Below, one piece after another: positions 16,990 through 25,969 of a DNA stretch of 55,545 bases. Position 1 is the stretch's first letter, and every line of letters starts with the position of its first letter. The notes beneath the pieces are model-generated. The model ran no database searches. It worked only from the letters and a program-made list of their open reading frames with translations, and was not told the origin of the DNA. The stretch comes from an uncultured Collinsella sp. (GTDB lineage: Bacteria; Actinomycetota; Coriobacteriia; Coriobacteriales; Coriobacteriaceae): contig UQIY01000008.1 in the NCBI GenBank assembly GCA_900541195.1, positions 1 to 55,545 on the forward strand, in the 5' to 3' direction. Position numbers and translations under genes: made by a program.

Positions 16990-17346
16990 ATGATTTCCAT
17001 GCGTGAGGCGTATGAGAAGATCGGCGCTAATTATGAAGACGCGTGCGCTCGGCTGATGGGCGGGGAAATGCTTGCCCGCTTTGCCCTCAAGTTTTTGGAT
17101 GACGAGAGCATGGACAAGCTGGAGGCCGCCATGGCGGCAGGAGACGCCGAAGGTGCGTTTATGGCAGCGCACACGCTCAAGGGCGTGAGCCAGAACCTGG
17201 GATTCGATAATCTGTACGAGCCGGCGGTCGTGGTGACCGAGGCGCTGCGCGGCGCCGATACCGTTGATGGCGCTCGCGAGGGAATGCATGCGTTGCAGCA
17301 GCAATATGCGGCCACGTTGTCGGCCCTGCGCGAGGCGGCTGAATAA
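16990..17346 (+). CDS. histidine phosphotransfer (HPt) domain protein
   Basis: A 118-residue helical HPt domain. His61 in AAHTLKGVSQNLGF is the expected phosphorylated residue. It relays phosphoryl groups between a hybrid kinase and a receiver. Its immediate upstream partner carries a receiver domain, so it most likely delivers phosphate to, or drains it from, that protein's Asp323. AAAGGAG is 11 bases before the ATG at 16990; a second ATG at 16999 is possible. The two genes form an operon ended by the terminator at 17391. Confidence 0.9.
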   Translation: MISMREAYEKIGANYEDACARLMGGEMLARFALKFLDDESMDKLEAAMAAGDAEGAFMAAHTLKGVSQNLGFDNLYEPAVVVTEALRGADTVDGAREGMHALQQQYAATLSALREAAE

Positions 17347-17388
17347 GAGCTTGCGAGCCTTGGGCTGCTTGCCGGCTACATATAGGTA

Positions 17389-17432
17389 AAAGGGCGCCCC
17401 GCCGGACCATGTGGCCGGCGGGGCGCCCTTAT
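17389..17432. terminator. bidirectional rho-independent terminator
   Basis: A 16-bp stem with arms reading AAGGGCGCCCCGCCGG and its reverse complement around a short loop. It separates the HPt gene from the convergent hydrolase gene and has A and T runs on both sides. Confidence 0.88.
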
Positions 17433-17451
17433 CTGTTTTGTGGTTTGCGAG

Positions 17452-18261
17452 CTAGCGGGCCTGCTTGACCTTGGCTGCCGCCTCGACAAACGACTTCCAG
17501 AGGTTAAAGTCGGTCTCGAGCGTCTTCCACGTGTACTCAGGATGCCATTGTACGCCCAGGCAGAATGGCTGGCCTTCGACTTCGATGCACTCGGGAACGC
17601 CGTCGGTTGCTTTGGCGACCAAGCGCGTGCTTTTACCCAGACGGTCGACGCAGCAGTGGTGTGCGGAGTTGGTCTGGATCAGCCTGTGCCCGCCAACCGC
17701 GCGTTCCAGCAGCGAGCCCGGTACGACCTCGACGGGATGCACGGGGTCGTTGAGCACGTGGGTATGGCGCCACTGCGTGCGGCCCTCGCGAGCACCCAGG
17801 CTCGGCACGTCCATGCACAGCGTGCCGCCGGTGGCGACGTTGAGCAGCTGCGTGCCGCGGCAGGTGGTAAAGAGCGGCTTTTTGGCGCGGAGCACCTCGC
17901 CGACCAGCTTAAACTCAAAGCTATCGCGGATCTCGCAGCAGAGGGTGGGGTCGTAGGGTCGATCATCGCCCCAACGTTTGGGATTGACATCGGGGCCGCC
18001 GGGAATGGCGATGCCGTCGGCGATATCGACGTAATGACGGATGACCTCAATGTCCTCGGTGATGGACATCTGCAGCGGCAGGCCGCCAGCGGCAAGGATG
18101 GCATCGACAAAGACACTTGCGATTTCCTCGTTGGGGGAGAGCATCTCGGTTAAAAACGGCTCTGCCTCTTCCCAGCGCGGTGCGACGAGGATGAGTGGGC
18201 GGTCGGCGGGGGCGACGTCGACGTGCGGGGTGTAGGACGATGAGGTGCGGGTTCCGATCAT
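17452..18261 (-). CDS. PuuD-like class I glutamine amidotransferase (gamma-glutamyl hydrolase, C26)
   Basis: A 269-residue class I glutamine amidotransferase-like hydrolase. GIAIPGGPDVNP (83-94) is the oxyanion strand. The nucleophile is Cys134 in FTTCRGTQLLN. The His240-Pro-Glu242 pair in VQWHPEYTW completes the triad. The family includes PuuD, which frees GABA and glutamate from gamma-glutamyl-GABA. It is the last gene after a polar amino-acid ABC importer on the same strand (88 bases downstream), which suggests the imported compound is a gamma-glutamyl or glutamine-like substrate. The start at 18261 is chosen because the family fold begins there; the ribosome site is poor and the upstream open frame overlaps the ATPase gene. 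Confidence 0.87.
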   Translation of the reverse strand: MIGTRTSSSYTPHVDVAPADRPLILVAPRWEEAEPFLTEMLSPNEEIASVFVDAILAAGGLPLQMSITEDIEVIRHYVDIADGIAIPGGPDVNPKRWGDDRPYDPTLCCEIRDSFEFKLVGEVLRAKKPLFTTCRGTQLLNVATGGTLCMDVPSLGAREGRTQWRHTHVLNDPVHPVEVVPGSLLERAVGGHRLIQTNSAHHCCVDRLGKSTRLVAKATDGVPECIEVEGQPFCLGVQWHPEYTWKTLETDFNLWKSFVEAAAKVKQAR

Positions 18262-18349
18262 GGGTGCGGCTTTCGAATCCGGGTGGACATGGTGCTGGGG
18301 TGGCGCGGGGCAAATGTTACTGATGAATTTGCCCCGCGTGGCAATTGGG

Positions 18350-19114
<765 letters not shown>

Positions 19115-19150
19115 GGTGCTCGGCTCCTTATGACTCGAAATGGTAAAGCG

Positions 19151-19984
19151 TTAGCGGATGATGGTCGCGCCGGTCTTGTGCGAAACATAGACAGCGGCCT
19201 TGTTGATCGCGACGTTGATGAGGATGTAGATGGCCGCGATTACCAGGTAGACCGACACGAGGGCGTCGTAGTTGGTAATGAGCACGCGGGCATTTTGCAT
19301 GAGGTCAGGGTAGCTCACCACGTAGGCGACGGTGGTGTCTTTGACTACGACCACAAGCTGCGAAATCAACGACGGAATGATAAACCGAATAGCCTGCGGC
19401 AACACGATTTTAAAGGTGATTTTGGCCTTGGAGAGACCGAGCGCCTGGGCCGCCTCGACCTGGCCGCGCGGCACGGCGTTGACGCCGGCGCGGAAGATCT
19501 CGGCGAGTACGCCGGCTGCGGCGAGCGCGACGGGAAGCGTGAGCATCCAAAACGACGGTAGCGCGATCTTGTACTGGGGCAGCACCAAAAAGAAGAAGTA
19601 GATGAACAGCAGGCTCGGCACGCCGCGGAAGAAATCGGTGAGCACGCGGCAGACCAGCTGCAGCGGCTTGATGTCGCTGGTGCGGCCGAGCATAAGGCCT
19701 AAGCCCAGTACCAGCGCGATGGCGCCGGCGGTGAGTGCGACTTTAACGGTGCCCTCAAAGCCGGCAAGTAAGAACTTCCAGGTGGTGAGGTGCGTAAAGA
19801 AATACCAATAGTGGACCGAAAGCTGACCGGTCACATAAAAGCGCTGCAGTACCAAGGCGATGAGCGCCGCCACGGCAACCAATGAGATGGCGGTGCCGAT
19901 GCGAATCTTGGCGCGCATCTTGGGGCCGGGAGCCTCGTAGAGCGCATCGCGCATGGTAAGTGCAGGGGAGGAATGCTTGCTCAT
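19151..19984 (-). CDS. polar amino-acid ABC importer, permease subunit (GluD-like)
   Basis: A 277-residue integral membrane protein. An N-terminal cytoplasmic tail precedes one extra helix (about 32-50), then the five-helix core of the HisM/GlnP permease family. The EAA loop is EAAQALGLSKAKITFKIVLPQA, which contacts the ATPase. The start overlaps the stop of the upstream permease by 4 bases (ATGA type), showing translational coupling. With the partner permease it forms the heterodimeric channel, as in Corynebacterium GluCD. Confidence 0.93.
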   Translation of the reverse strand: MSKHSSPALTMRDALYEAPGPKMRAKIRIGTAISLVAVAALIALVLQRFYVTGQLSVHYWYFFTHLTTWKFLLAGFEGTVKVALTAGAIALVLGLGLMLGRTSDIKPLQLVCRVLTDFFRGVPSLLFIYFFFLVLPQYKIALPSFWMLTLPVALAAAGVLAEIFRAGVNAVPRGQVEAAQALGLSKAKITFKIVLPQAIRFIIPSLISQLVVVVKDTTVAYVVSYPDLMQNARVLITNYDALVSVYLVIAAIYILINVAINKAAVYVSHKTGATIIR

Positions 19985-20640
19985 CGGAGGATCCTCACCT
20001 TCTTATCGATGTAGTTGCCAATGTGGCTCACCACAAAGGCCGTGCCCAGGTAGCCGAGCGCCGAGATAAAGAACGCGGCGACGCCGCCGAGCGAGCGGGT
20101 ATTGATGTAGCTCACCACGCCAGTGAGCTCCTGCGGTTTAAGCGGCACCTGGCTGCCGAGCGCGGTGGTGAGCATGACGGCGATAAAGAGGTTGGTCATG
20201 GGCAGCACGCTCGAGCGCAGTGCCTGCGGAATCACGATCTTGGCGAGGATGCGATTGAAGCTCATGCCGAGCGAACGTGCGGCTTCGACCTGACCGACGC
20301 CAACGGTGTTGATGCCACTCATAAAGTTCTCGGAGCCAAAGGCCGAGCCCAAGAGGACCGTGGCGACGATAACGCAGGTGCGGTAGGGCAGGACGACCTT
20401 GAGCGGCGGCAGTGCGTAGACGACGATGATGAGCAGCGCGATGCCGGGGATGTTACGGAAGACCTGGACATACAGGTCGCCAAAGACGCGCAGCGGCTTG
20501 AGCGGCGACACGCGCATTACGGTGACGGCGACGGCCAGCACCATGGCGATGGCAAACGACTCAAGCGTCATGCCCCAAGTTGCTAGCAGCGCGTCGATAT
20601 AGTTCTGGCCATAGAGCGACCAGAGTTCGGAGAGACTCAT
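19981..20640 (-). CDS. polar amino-acid ABC importer, permease subunit (GluC-like)
   Basis: A 219-residue inner-membrane permease of the HisM/GlnP family with about five helices. The EAA loop is EAARSLGMSFNRILAKIVIPQA. GGGAGGTCCGC stands just before the ATG. It is the first gene after a 138-base gap from the binding-protein gene; that gap contains a hairpin able to lower downstream expression. It overlaps the next permease gene by 4 bases. Confidence 0.93.
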   Translation of the reverse strand: MSLSELWSLYGQNYIDALLATWGMTLESFAIAMVLAVAVTVMRVSPLKPLRVFGDLYVQVFRNIPGIALLIIVVYALPPLKVVLPYRTCVIVATVLLGSAFGSENFMSGINTVGVGQVEAARSLGMSFNRILAKIVIPQALRSSVLPMTNLFIAVMLTTALGSQVPLKPQELTGVVSYINTRSLGGVAAFFISALGYLGTAFVVSHIGNYIDKKVRILR

Positions 20641-20664
20641 GCGGACCTCCCGCCGATAAGGAAA

Positions 20665-20690
20665 GGGGCTCCCGTGTGTACGGAAGCCCC
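20665..20690 (-). terminator. intra-operon hairpin (attenuating terminator)
   Basis: GGGGCT-CCGT pairs with ACGG-AGCCCC around a 4-base loop, each arm with one unpaired base. It lies between the binding-protein gene and the permeases. Such hairpins commonly let the binding protein be made in excess. The following T run is short (CCTTTCC). Confidence 0.6.
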
Positions 20691-20778
20691 GACAACTCAG
20701 TGAGGAAACAGTTTACCGCAATAAAGCGCATCGTGCGTTTCCGTATGGTTTCGTTGCGGCCGTTACCAGGCTCGCTGC

Positions 20779-21774
20779 CTAGGCGCCGATCTCGGGCAGC
20801 TCGGGAACATTGGTGTCGCCCGTACGGTCACCGATGCAGATCTGCCACAGCTCGGTCCAGGTGCCGTCGTCCTCGATCTTCTTAAGGAAGTCGTTGACAA
20901 AGGCGACGCCGTCGGAATCGAGCGGCAGGCCGATGCCGTAGGGCTCCTTGTTGCCGAAGGGCTTGCCGGCGATCTTGTACTTACCAGGCTCGCGAACCAG
21001 GGCGCTCTGCTGCATGTTGTTATCGATGACGTAGGCGTCAACGCGGCCCTGCTGGAGTGCCTGGCGGGCCTCCTCGTCGGTCTTGAACTCCTGCTGGCTG
21101 GCCTTGGGAGCGAACTCCTCCAGGATGGCGGGGCCGTTGGAGCCGGACTGGACGGCGACGTTCTTGTCGGCCAGGTCGTCGACGCTCTTGATGTCGTCGT
21201 TATCGGCGAGCACCAGGATGGCCTGCTGGGTGTAGTAGTAGGGGCCGGCAAAGGAGACAAGCTTCTTGCGCTCGTCAGTGATGGTGTAGGTGGCAAAGAC
21301 GGCGTCGACCTGGCCGTTCTGCAGGACAGACTCGCGGGTGTCGGAGGTCACCTGGGTGATCTCGACCTTGTTCTCGCCCAGAATGTAGTTGGACAGGAGC
21401 TGTGCGATACCGGCATCGAAGCCGCGGGTCTGACCGTCTTTCTCGTTGAGGAGGGAGAAGAGCGTGGAGGTCTGAACGCCACCGATCTTAAAGACGCCGG
21501 CGTCCTTAACGGCCGTGGCCCAGGTGCTGGCAGCGATGGCGTCGTCATCGGCCTTGGGGCCGTTGTCGACGAGCTTGTCGAATGCCTTGGCGTCGAGCGT
21601 GGTGGAAGCCTCGGTATCATTGGAGCTCTTGGAAGAGCCGGCGGCGGAACCCTTGTCGGCCTCGGCGCTGGTGTCGGAGCAGCCGGCAAGACCAAGACCG
21701 GCGACGGTTGCGAAAGTGGCGGCAACGAAGCCGCGACGGTCGAGAACGACCTGCTGGGAGAGGTTCTTGCTCAT
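20779..21774 (-). CDS. polar amino-acid ABC importer, substrate-binding lipoprotein
   Basis: A 331-residue family 3 extracellular solute-binding protein. The N-terminus has Arg13-Arg14 before a hydrophobic segment and a lipobox ending LAGC (Cys32), so it may be exported by the Tat route and lipidated by Lgt. A Ser/Gly/Asp-rich linker leads to the two-lobe domain starting near residue 90 (VFKIGGVQTS). The strings GFDAGIAQLLSNYI and FATYTITDERKKLVSFAGPYY are typical of GluB/GlnH proteins for glutamate or glutamine. It is the promoter-proximal gene of the importer operon. Confidence 0.92.
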   Translation of the reverse strand: MSKNLSQQVVLDRRGFVAATFATVAGLGLAGCSDTSAEADKGSAAGSSKSSNDTEASTTLDAKAFDKLVDNGPKADDDAIAASTWATAVKDAGVFKIGGVQTSTLFSLLNEKDGQTRGFDAGIAQLLSNYILGENKVEITQVTSDTRESVLQNGQVDAVFATYTITDERKKLVSFAGPYYYTQQAILVLADNDDIKSVDDLADKNVAVQSGSNGPAILEEFAPKASQQEFKTDEEARQALQQGRVDAYVIDNNMQQSALVREPGKYKIAGKPFGNKEPYGIGLPLDSDGVAFVNDFLKKIEDDGTWTELWQICIGDRTGDTNVPELPEIGA

Positions 21775-21889
21775 GGTAGAACACCTTTCTCAATAAAATC
21801 CCTAGCGGTTGAGTAGAGTTATACCCTATCGCGCTCAAATGGGTCAACACGAAATAACTCAGAAACATACTTACCTTATGGGTTATTGT

Positions 21890-21942
21890 ACCTACCAAAA
21901 AGGGACAGGTTTATTTTGGCAGGTTTTATCTGGGCAAACGTC
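21890..21942 (+). repeat. repeat R3, copy C
   Basis: ACCTACCAAAA pairs with TTTTGGCAGGT with one mismatch, around the GGGACAGG core, and has the full tail TTATCTGGGCAAACGTC. It lies between the binding-protein gene and the tiny ORF at 22044. Confidence 0.85.
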
Positions 21943-21998
21943 GATTATTGCAGCTGAGATAGCGCTTTGCGGACGGCGTGGTCGCCCGCAGCGGTCGC

Positions 21999-22004
21999 TA
22001 TAAT
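21999..22004 (+). promoter_or_regulatory. -10 box of a small transcription unit
   Basis: A perfect TATAAT. No good -35 box is found 16-18 bases upstream. A transcript from about 22011 would carry the 21-codon ORF and end at 22165-22200. Confidence 0.5.
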
Positions 22005-22043
22005 GGCGGCAACGCGACACGTATATAAGTAAGGAGATCGCGT

Positions 22044-22109
22044 ATGAACGGCTATTCGTTTTTCGCGCCGACCATGACTTGCTGTTTTGTCTCAATCTGT
22101 AACAGTTAG
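22044..22109 (+). CDS. tiny 21-residue ORF (candidate small peptide or leader)
   Basis: The ORF reads MNGYSFFAPTMTCCFVSICN plus a final Ser. TAAGGAG lies 8 bases before the ATG and a perfect TATAAT 40 bases upstream. Three of its last nine residues are Cys (two adjacent). Its last codons form the left arm of a 15-bp hairpin (22090-22104 with 22130-22144), and a strong terminator follows at 22165. This is the layout of a leader peptide with attenuator or of a stand-alone small transcript. No plus-strand gene follows before 24212, so a leader role has no visible target. It could also be chance plus a REP-like palindrome. I do not recognise the peptide. Confidence 0.4.
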   Translation: MNGYSFFAPTMTCCFVSICNS

Positions 22110-22144
22110 ATGGGAATTCGGGCCCTAGATGTTACAGATTGAGA
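22090..22144. repeat. 15-bp perfect hairpin overlapping the tiny ORF
   Basis: TCTCAATCTGTAACA (22090-22104) and its exact reverse complement (22130-22144) enclose a 25-base loop. Flanking TTTTTCGCGC and GTCGCGAAAA can extend the fold imperfectly. Confidence 0.75.
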
Positions 22145-22162
22145 TAATCGCGTCGCGAAAAT

Positions 22163-22200
22163 AAAAACCTCCGCAGGGATGCTTCCCTTGCGGAGGTTTT
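22163..22200. terminator. bidirectional rho-independent terminator
   Basis: AAAACCTCCGCA pairs with TGCGGAGGTTTT around a loop that itself contains GGGA/TCCC. It serves the minus-strand DXS-like gene and any plus-strand transcript from 22011. Confidence 0.9.
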
Positions 22201-22201
22201 C

Positions 22202-23983
22202 TTACTCGTTGAGTAGTCTCACGGCTTCGGCGGCCATGTTCTCGACCGTCATGCCGTTCTGAGCGAGCAGCTCGTTGGGATCGTAGCGGTCGGGGAAGCC
22301 CTTGGCGATGCCGAAGGTGCGCGTGCGCACGAGCGTGCAGGCCAGGTAACACGCTACGCGCTCGCCCCAGCCGCCGTCCAAGATGCCGTCCTCGAGGGTG
22401 ACGACAACGCGATGCTCGGCGGCAAGACTGTCGAGGAACTCGCGGTCGAGCTCGGTTGCGAAGCGTGGGTTGACGAGTGTGGCCTCAATACCGTACTCGG
22501 CAGCCAAGCGGTTTGCCACACGCTCGCCCAGCTCAAAGAAATCGCCGAGCGCGAGCACGGCAACGTCGCGGCCCTGACGCACCACGTTGTAGCGAACGGC
22601 GCTGTAGTCGGTGTCTTCGGCGGGCGCAAGGTCGGGGCGGCTTACCAGGCCGATGCCCGGTACGCGGATTGCCACGGGATGCTCGCGGTGGTCGAGCGAC
22701 CAACTCAGCATGGACAGGTATTCTTCCATGCAGGCCGGCGCCAAGTAGTGCATGTTGGGAAGTCCGCCCAGCATGGAAATATCAAAGAACGAGAGGTGCG
22801 TCTCGGATGTAGTGCCAAAGATCGACGCGCCAAACACCAAGATGGTTGCGGGGGCGTCGTTGAGGCACAGGTCGTGCCACAGCTCGTCGTAGGCACGCTG
22901 CAAAAACGTGCCGTACACGCCAAAGACCGGCTTGGCGCCCGAGCGCGCAAGCGCGGTGGCGAAGGTCACGGCGTGCTCCTCGGCAATGCCCACATCGACG
23001 AACTGTTTGCCGGCGGCAGCGCGAAGCTCGGGTGTAAAGCCCATGATGTAGGGCGTGGCGGCCGTGATGCCCACGACCTGCGGGTCGTGCTCGATGGCGG
23101 CGCTGAGCGCCTCGCCCGTAATGTCGGCATAGGTGCGCGGCGCAGGCTCGCTTGGATGGCCCGGGCAGAGCTTGCGCCCAGTCGCCATGTCAAACGGACC
23201 CACGTGGTGCCAGCGCTCGGGGTCGCTCTGGGCTGGCTCAAAGCCCTTGCCCTTGGCGGTGGAGACGTGCAGCACGATGGGATGATCGATATCGCGCAGT
23301 TCCTGCAGCGCATCGACGAGGGCCAACACATCGTTACCGGCGTCCAGATAGCGGTAGTCGAGCCCCATCGCGCGGAACACGTTGCGCTCGCAGGTGCCGT
23401 TGCTGGCGCGCAGCTCGGCCAGATTGCGATACAGGCCGCCATGGTTCTCGGCAATGGACTGGTCGTTATCGTTGACGATGATGATCAGATTGCTATCGAG
23501 CTCGGCGGCGTTGTTAAAGCCCTCAAACGCCAGGCCGCCCGAAAGCGAGCCGTCGCCAATAACGGTGATGACGTTGTACGCATCGCCCGCCAGGTCGCGA
23601 GCGTGCGCCAGGCCGCAGCCCAGGCTCACCGACGTGGAGGTATGGCCCATGGCGAACAGGTCGTGCTCGGACTCGTCGGGATTGGCAAAGCCAGAAGCCT
23701 CACCATAACGCTCCGGATCGATATAGGTGTACGCGCGCCCGGTTAGCGCCTTGTGGGCGTAGGTCTGGTGCGAAACGTCAAAGACAATCTTGTCGATAGG
23801 GGAGTTAAACACGCGATGGAGCGCGACCGTGAGCTCAACGACGCCCAGGTTGGGGGCAACGTGCCCGCCGACGGCAGCGGAGCTTTCGAGGATTGCCTGA
23901 CGGATCTCGCCGCAGAGCAGCGGAAGCTCGGTGCGGTCGAGAGCCTTGACGTCCTCGGGCGTTGTCGTTTGCGTAAGCAGCAT
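22202..23983 (-). CDS. dxs: 1-deoxy-D-xylulose-5-phosphate synthase family protein (divergent)
   Basis: A 593-residue thiamine-diphosphate enzyme of the DXS family, which joins pyruvate and glyceraldehyde 3-phosphate at the head of the MEP isoprenoid pathway. GGHVAPNLGVVELTVALH, the ThDP motif GDGSLSGG to NDN, and the catalytic Glu region VGIAEEHAVTFA are present. Differences from standard DXS: DVSHQTYAHK for DVGHQxYPHK, EEHAV for EQHAV, and SMLGGLPNM where DXS has SYLRCIPxM, so the Arg that binds the substrate phosphate is absent. It is about 30 residues shorter than usual. It may be the organism's DXS or a paralogue with another aldehyde substrate. It is monocistronic with a strong terminator. 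Confidence 0.8.
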   Translation of the reverse strand: MLLTQTTTPEDVKALDRTELPLLCGEIRQAILESSAAVGGHVAPNLGVVELTVALHRVFNSPIDKIVFDVSHQTYAHKALTGRAYTYIDPERYGEASGFANPDESEHDLFAMGHTSTSVSLGCGLAHARDLAGDAYNVITVIGDGSLSGGLAFEGFNNAAELDSNLIIIVNDNDQSIAENHGGLYRNLAELRASNGTCERNVFRAMGLDYRYLDAGNDVLALVDALQELRDIDHPIVLHVSTAKGKGFEPAQSDPERWHHVGPFDMATGRKLCPGHPSEPAPRTYADITGEALSAAIEHDPQVVGITAATPYIMGFTPELRAAAGKQFVDVGIAEEHAVTFATALARSGAKPVFGVYGTFLQRAYDELWHDLCLNDAPATILVFGASIFGTTSETHLSFFDISMLGGLPNMHYLAPACMEEYLSMLSWSLDHREHPVAIRVPGIGLVSRPDLAPAEDTDYSAVRYNVVRQGRDVAVLALGDFFELGERVANRLAAEYGIEATLVNPRFATELDREFLDSLAAEHRVVVTLEDGILDGGWGERVACYLACTLVRTRTFGIAKGFPDRYDPNELLAQNGMTVENMAAEAVRLLNE

Positions 23984-24211
23984 CGTTGTGGGTTACTCCA
24001 TGCGAATCGTGCGCCGGCACTCCCTCGGCCGGCACAATTGCACAAGACAGTCTCGCACATTTTGGCGTTTGATATGTGACGGCGGCGCGGTAATTCGCCA
24101 ACTGGTGGGGCAAAACGTTTTGTCCGATGCCATACTAATGTGTTCCATGATGTTTTTATCGATTGTGCACAGGCCGTAGCTTGTCGCCGTGAGTCGCTGG
24201 AAGGAGACAGC

Positions 24212-24748
24212 ATGTCTGATGTCGTTCGTGCCGAGAAAATCGCGTGCGAAGTAGACCATGCTGCCCGCCAGCTGGCCCAAGCGGGCCGCTTGGACCTGAC
24301 GCGCGAGTTTATCCAGCATGGCGATGTGACGGTGTATACGCATGTGACCTCGGTGGCGCGGGCGAGCCTGTCCTTTGCCGAGCGCCTGGGCCGCGTCGGT
24401 GTCTCGGTCGACCGCGCCTCGTTGCTGCGCGGGGCCCTGCTGCACGATTACTTTCTCTATGACTGGCACGATCCCGACCCAAGCCATCGGCTGCATGGCT
24501 TTCGCCACCCGTTTTTTGCCCTGGCGCGTGCGGAGGAAGATTTTGAGCTGACGCCGCGCGAACGGAATATTATCGTGCGCCATATGTTTCCGCTGGTGCC
24601 GGTGCCGCCGACGTGTCGTGAGGCTTGGATTGTGTGTCTGGCGGATAAATGGTGTGCTCTGCGCGAGACGGTCGCCGGTCGCCTGCGGCGCAAGGACGAG
24701 GCGGACGATGGCGTGAGCAGCGAATCGAACGAAAAGTGGAGAGGGTAG
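24212..24748 (+). CDS. HD-domain protein (putative phosphohydrolase)
   Basis: A 178-residue soluble HD-domain protein. Candidate metal ligands are the His in VYTHVTSVARAS, the His-Asp pair in LLRGALLHDYFLYDW, and later His in HGFRHPFF and IVRHMFP. These fit small HD hydrolases that act on nucleotides or phosphoesters. GGAAGGAGA stands 5 bases before the ATG. The stop is 3 bases from the start of the next gene, a CmpB-like membrane protein, so the two are an operon. The substrate is unknown. Confidence 0.82.
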   Translation: MSDVVRAEKIACEVDHAARQLAQAGRLDLTREFIQHGDVTVYTHVTSVARASLSFAERLGRVGVSVDRASLLRGALLHDYFLYDWHDPDPSHRLHGFRHPFFALARAEEDFELTPRERNIIVRHMFPLVPVPPTCREAWIVCLADKWCALRETVAGRLRRKDEADDGVSSESNEKWRG

Positions 24749-24751
24749 ACG

Positions 24752-25771
24752 GTGGGGACCGCGGTCGACATGGCATTTGACGGCGCGACGCTTGCCGCCT
24801 GCCCGCTCTCGGCACTGGTGCTCTCGTTTGCCTTTTACGGGTTTTGCGGCTGGGCGTGGGAGTCGACAGTATGCGCCATGCTCAACCACGGACGCTTCGC
24901 CAACAGTGGCTTTTTGCTGGGGCCGTGTTGTCCTATCTATGGTGTGGGCGGCATTGCCTGCTGGCTTTTGCTGCGCGGGATTCCGGATGCCTCGAGCCAG
25001 TTTGTCGCTGCAGCGCTCGTATGCAGCGTGATTGAGTACAGCGTAGGCGTGCTGCTGGAAAAAACAACGGGCGCTCGCTTTTGGGATTACTCGCACCTGC
25101 CGTTTAACTTGCACGGACGCATTTGCCTGTACTGGGCATGCGCGTTTGGCCTGGGTGCGCTGTGCATTTGCCGTTTAGTGGAGCCGGCATTGCTGGGGCT
25201 GCTTGGCCATTTGCCGGTGCTGATTGTGCGGCTGTCCGCCTTTATCGTCGCGGTCGCGATGATGGTCGACGCGGCGTGCTCGTTGGCGAGCTGGCGGCGT
25301 CTGTCCGATCAGCTGGAGCGCGTCCGAGCCGACCTTGCGGACCGCATCAACGAGTCGCTTGCCGATGCCTCGGACTCAATGCTCGAGCGCATTCCCGATT
25401 CGACGATTGACTCGGTGGCACAGACGCACATCCGTAGCCGTGCCGTTAACGCGTGGCTGGCCGAGCTGGGCGACGCCGCGCTCGATGCCCTGCGCGAGAA
25501 GGCTTCGATGCCGACGTTTATCGCGGATGGTGCTCGCGGCCTGGCACTTGCCGCCCGCCGCGTGGCCGATGCCGCGCCGAGCATGCCGCGTCCGTCGCTC
25601 AGTCGTCGCCTTGCCGGCAAGCGCATGGGCCGTCCGGTGCCGAGCGTGTCACTCAGCCGCCGCGACCTACGCTTCTTCAATGCCTTCCCGCGCTTGCGTA
25701 TCAACCGCTACGAGGGCGTCATCCGAGCTACCGACCTTCGCGACCGAGCCCGCGAGCTGTTCCGGCGCTAG
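24752..25771 (+). CDS. CmpB-like multi-pass membrane protein (putative ABC-transporter type IV family)
   Basis: A 339-residue protein. The N-terminal 195 residues hold about five to six hydrophobic helices with the family start FYGFCGWAWESTVCAMLNHGRFANSGFLLGPCCPIYG (conserved Trp-Glu and GPxxPxYG) and FWDYSHLPFNLHGRICLYW later. The C-terminal 140 residues are basic and helical, probably cytoplasmic. Despite the family name, no transport function is proven. GTG at 24752 follows GAGAGGG and lies 3 bases after the HD gene stop. It is the second gene of a two-gene operon. Confidence 0.82.
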   Translation: MGTAVDMAFDGATLAACPLSALVLSFAFYGFCGWAWESTVCAMLNHGRFANSGFLLGPCCPIYGVGGIACWLLLRGIPDASSQFVAAALVCSVIEYSVGVLLEKTTGARFWDYSHLPFNLHGRICLYWACAFGLGALCICRLVEPALLGLLGHLPVLIVRLSAFIVAVAMMVDAACSLASWRRLSDQLERVRADLADRINESLADASDSMLERIPDSTIDSVAQTHIRSRAVNAWLAELGDAALDALREKASMPTFIADGARGLALAARRVADAAPSMPRPSLSRRLAGKRMGRPVPSVSLSRRDLRFFNAFPRLRINRYEGVIRATDLRDRARELFRR

Positions 25772-25969
25772 CCGGAACGGACGCGCTCACGGCTCCCTTG
25801 CTCGCCTATTTCCCGTTCGTTTCGCGCCCGTTGCCGCGCCGTTTCCAAGATTGCGGCACCGTTTCCATTCGACAACGCAGCGTTTAACAACGCCGTATCT
25901 GGTCTACACCAGTTGTCCCTCAGCCGCATTATGGGCGCCGACAACGTTCATGCGACTAAGGGAGGGCGA

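Noticed and set aside
25913..25969. Upstream start for the ammonium transporter
   Set aside because: No ribosome site; ATG 25970 has GGGAGGG and matches the usual start of the family.
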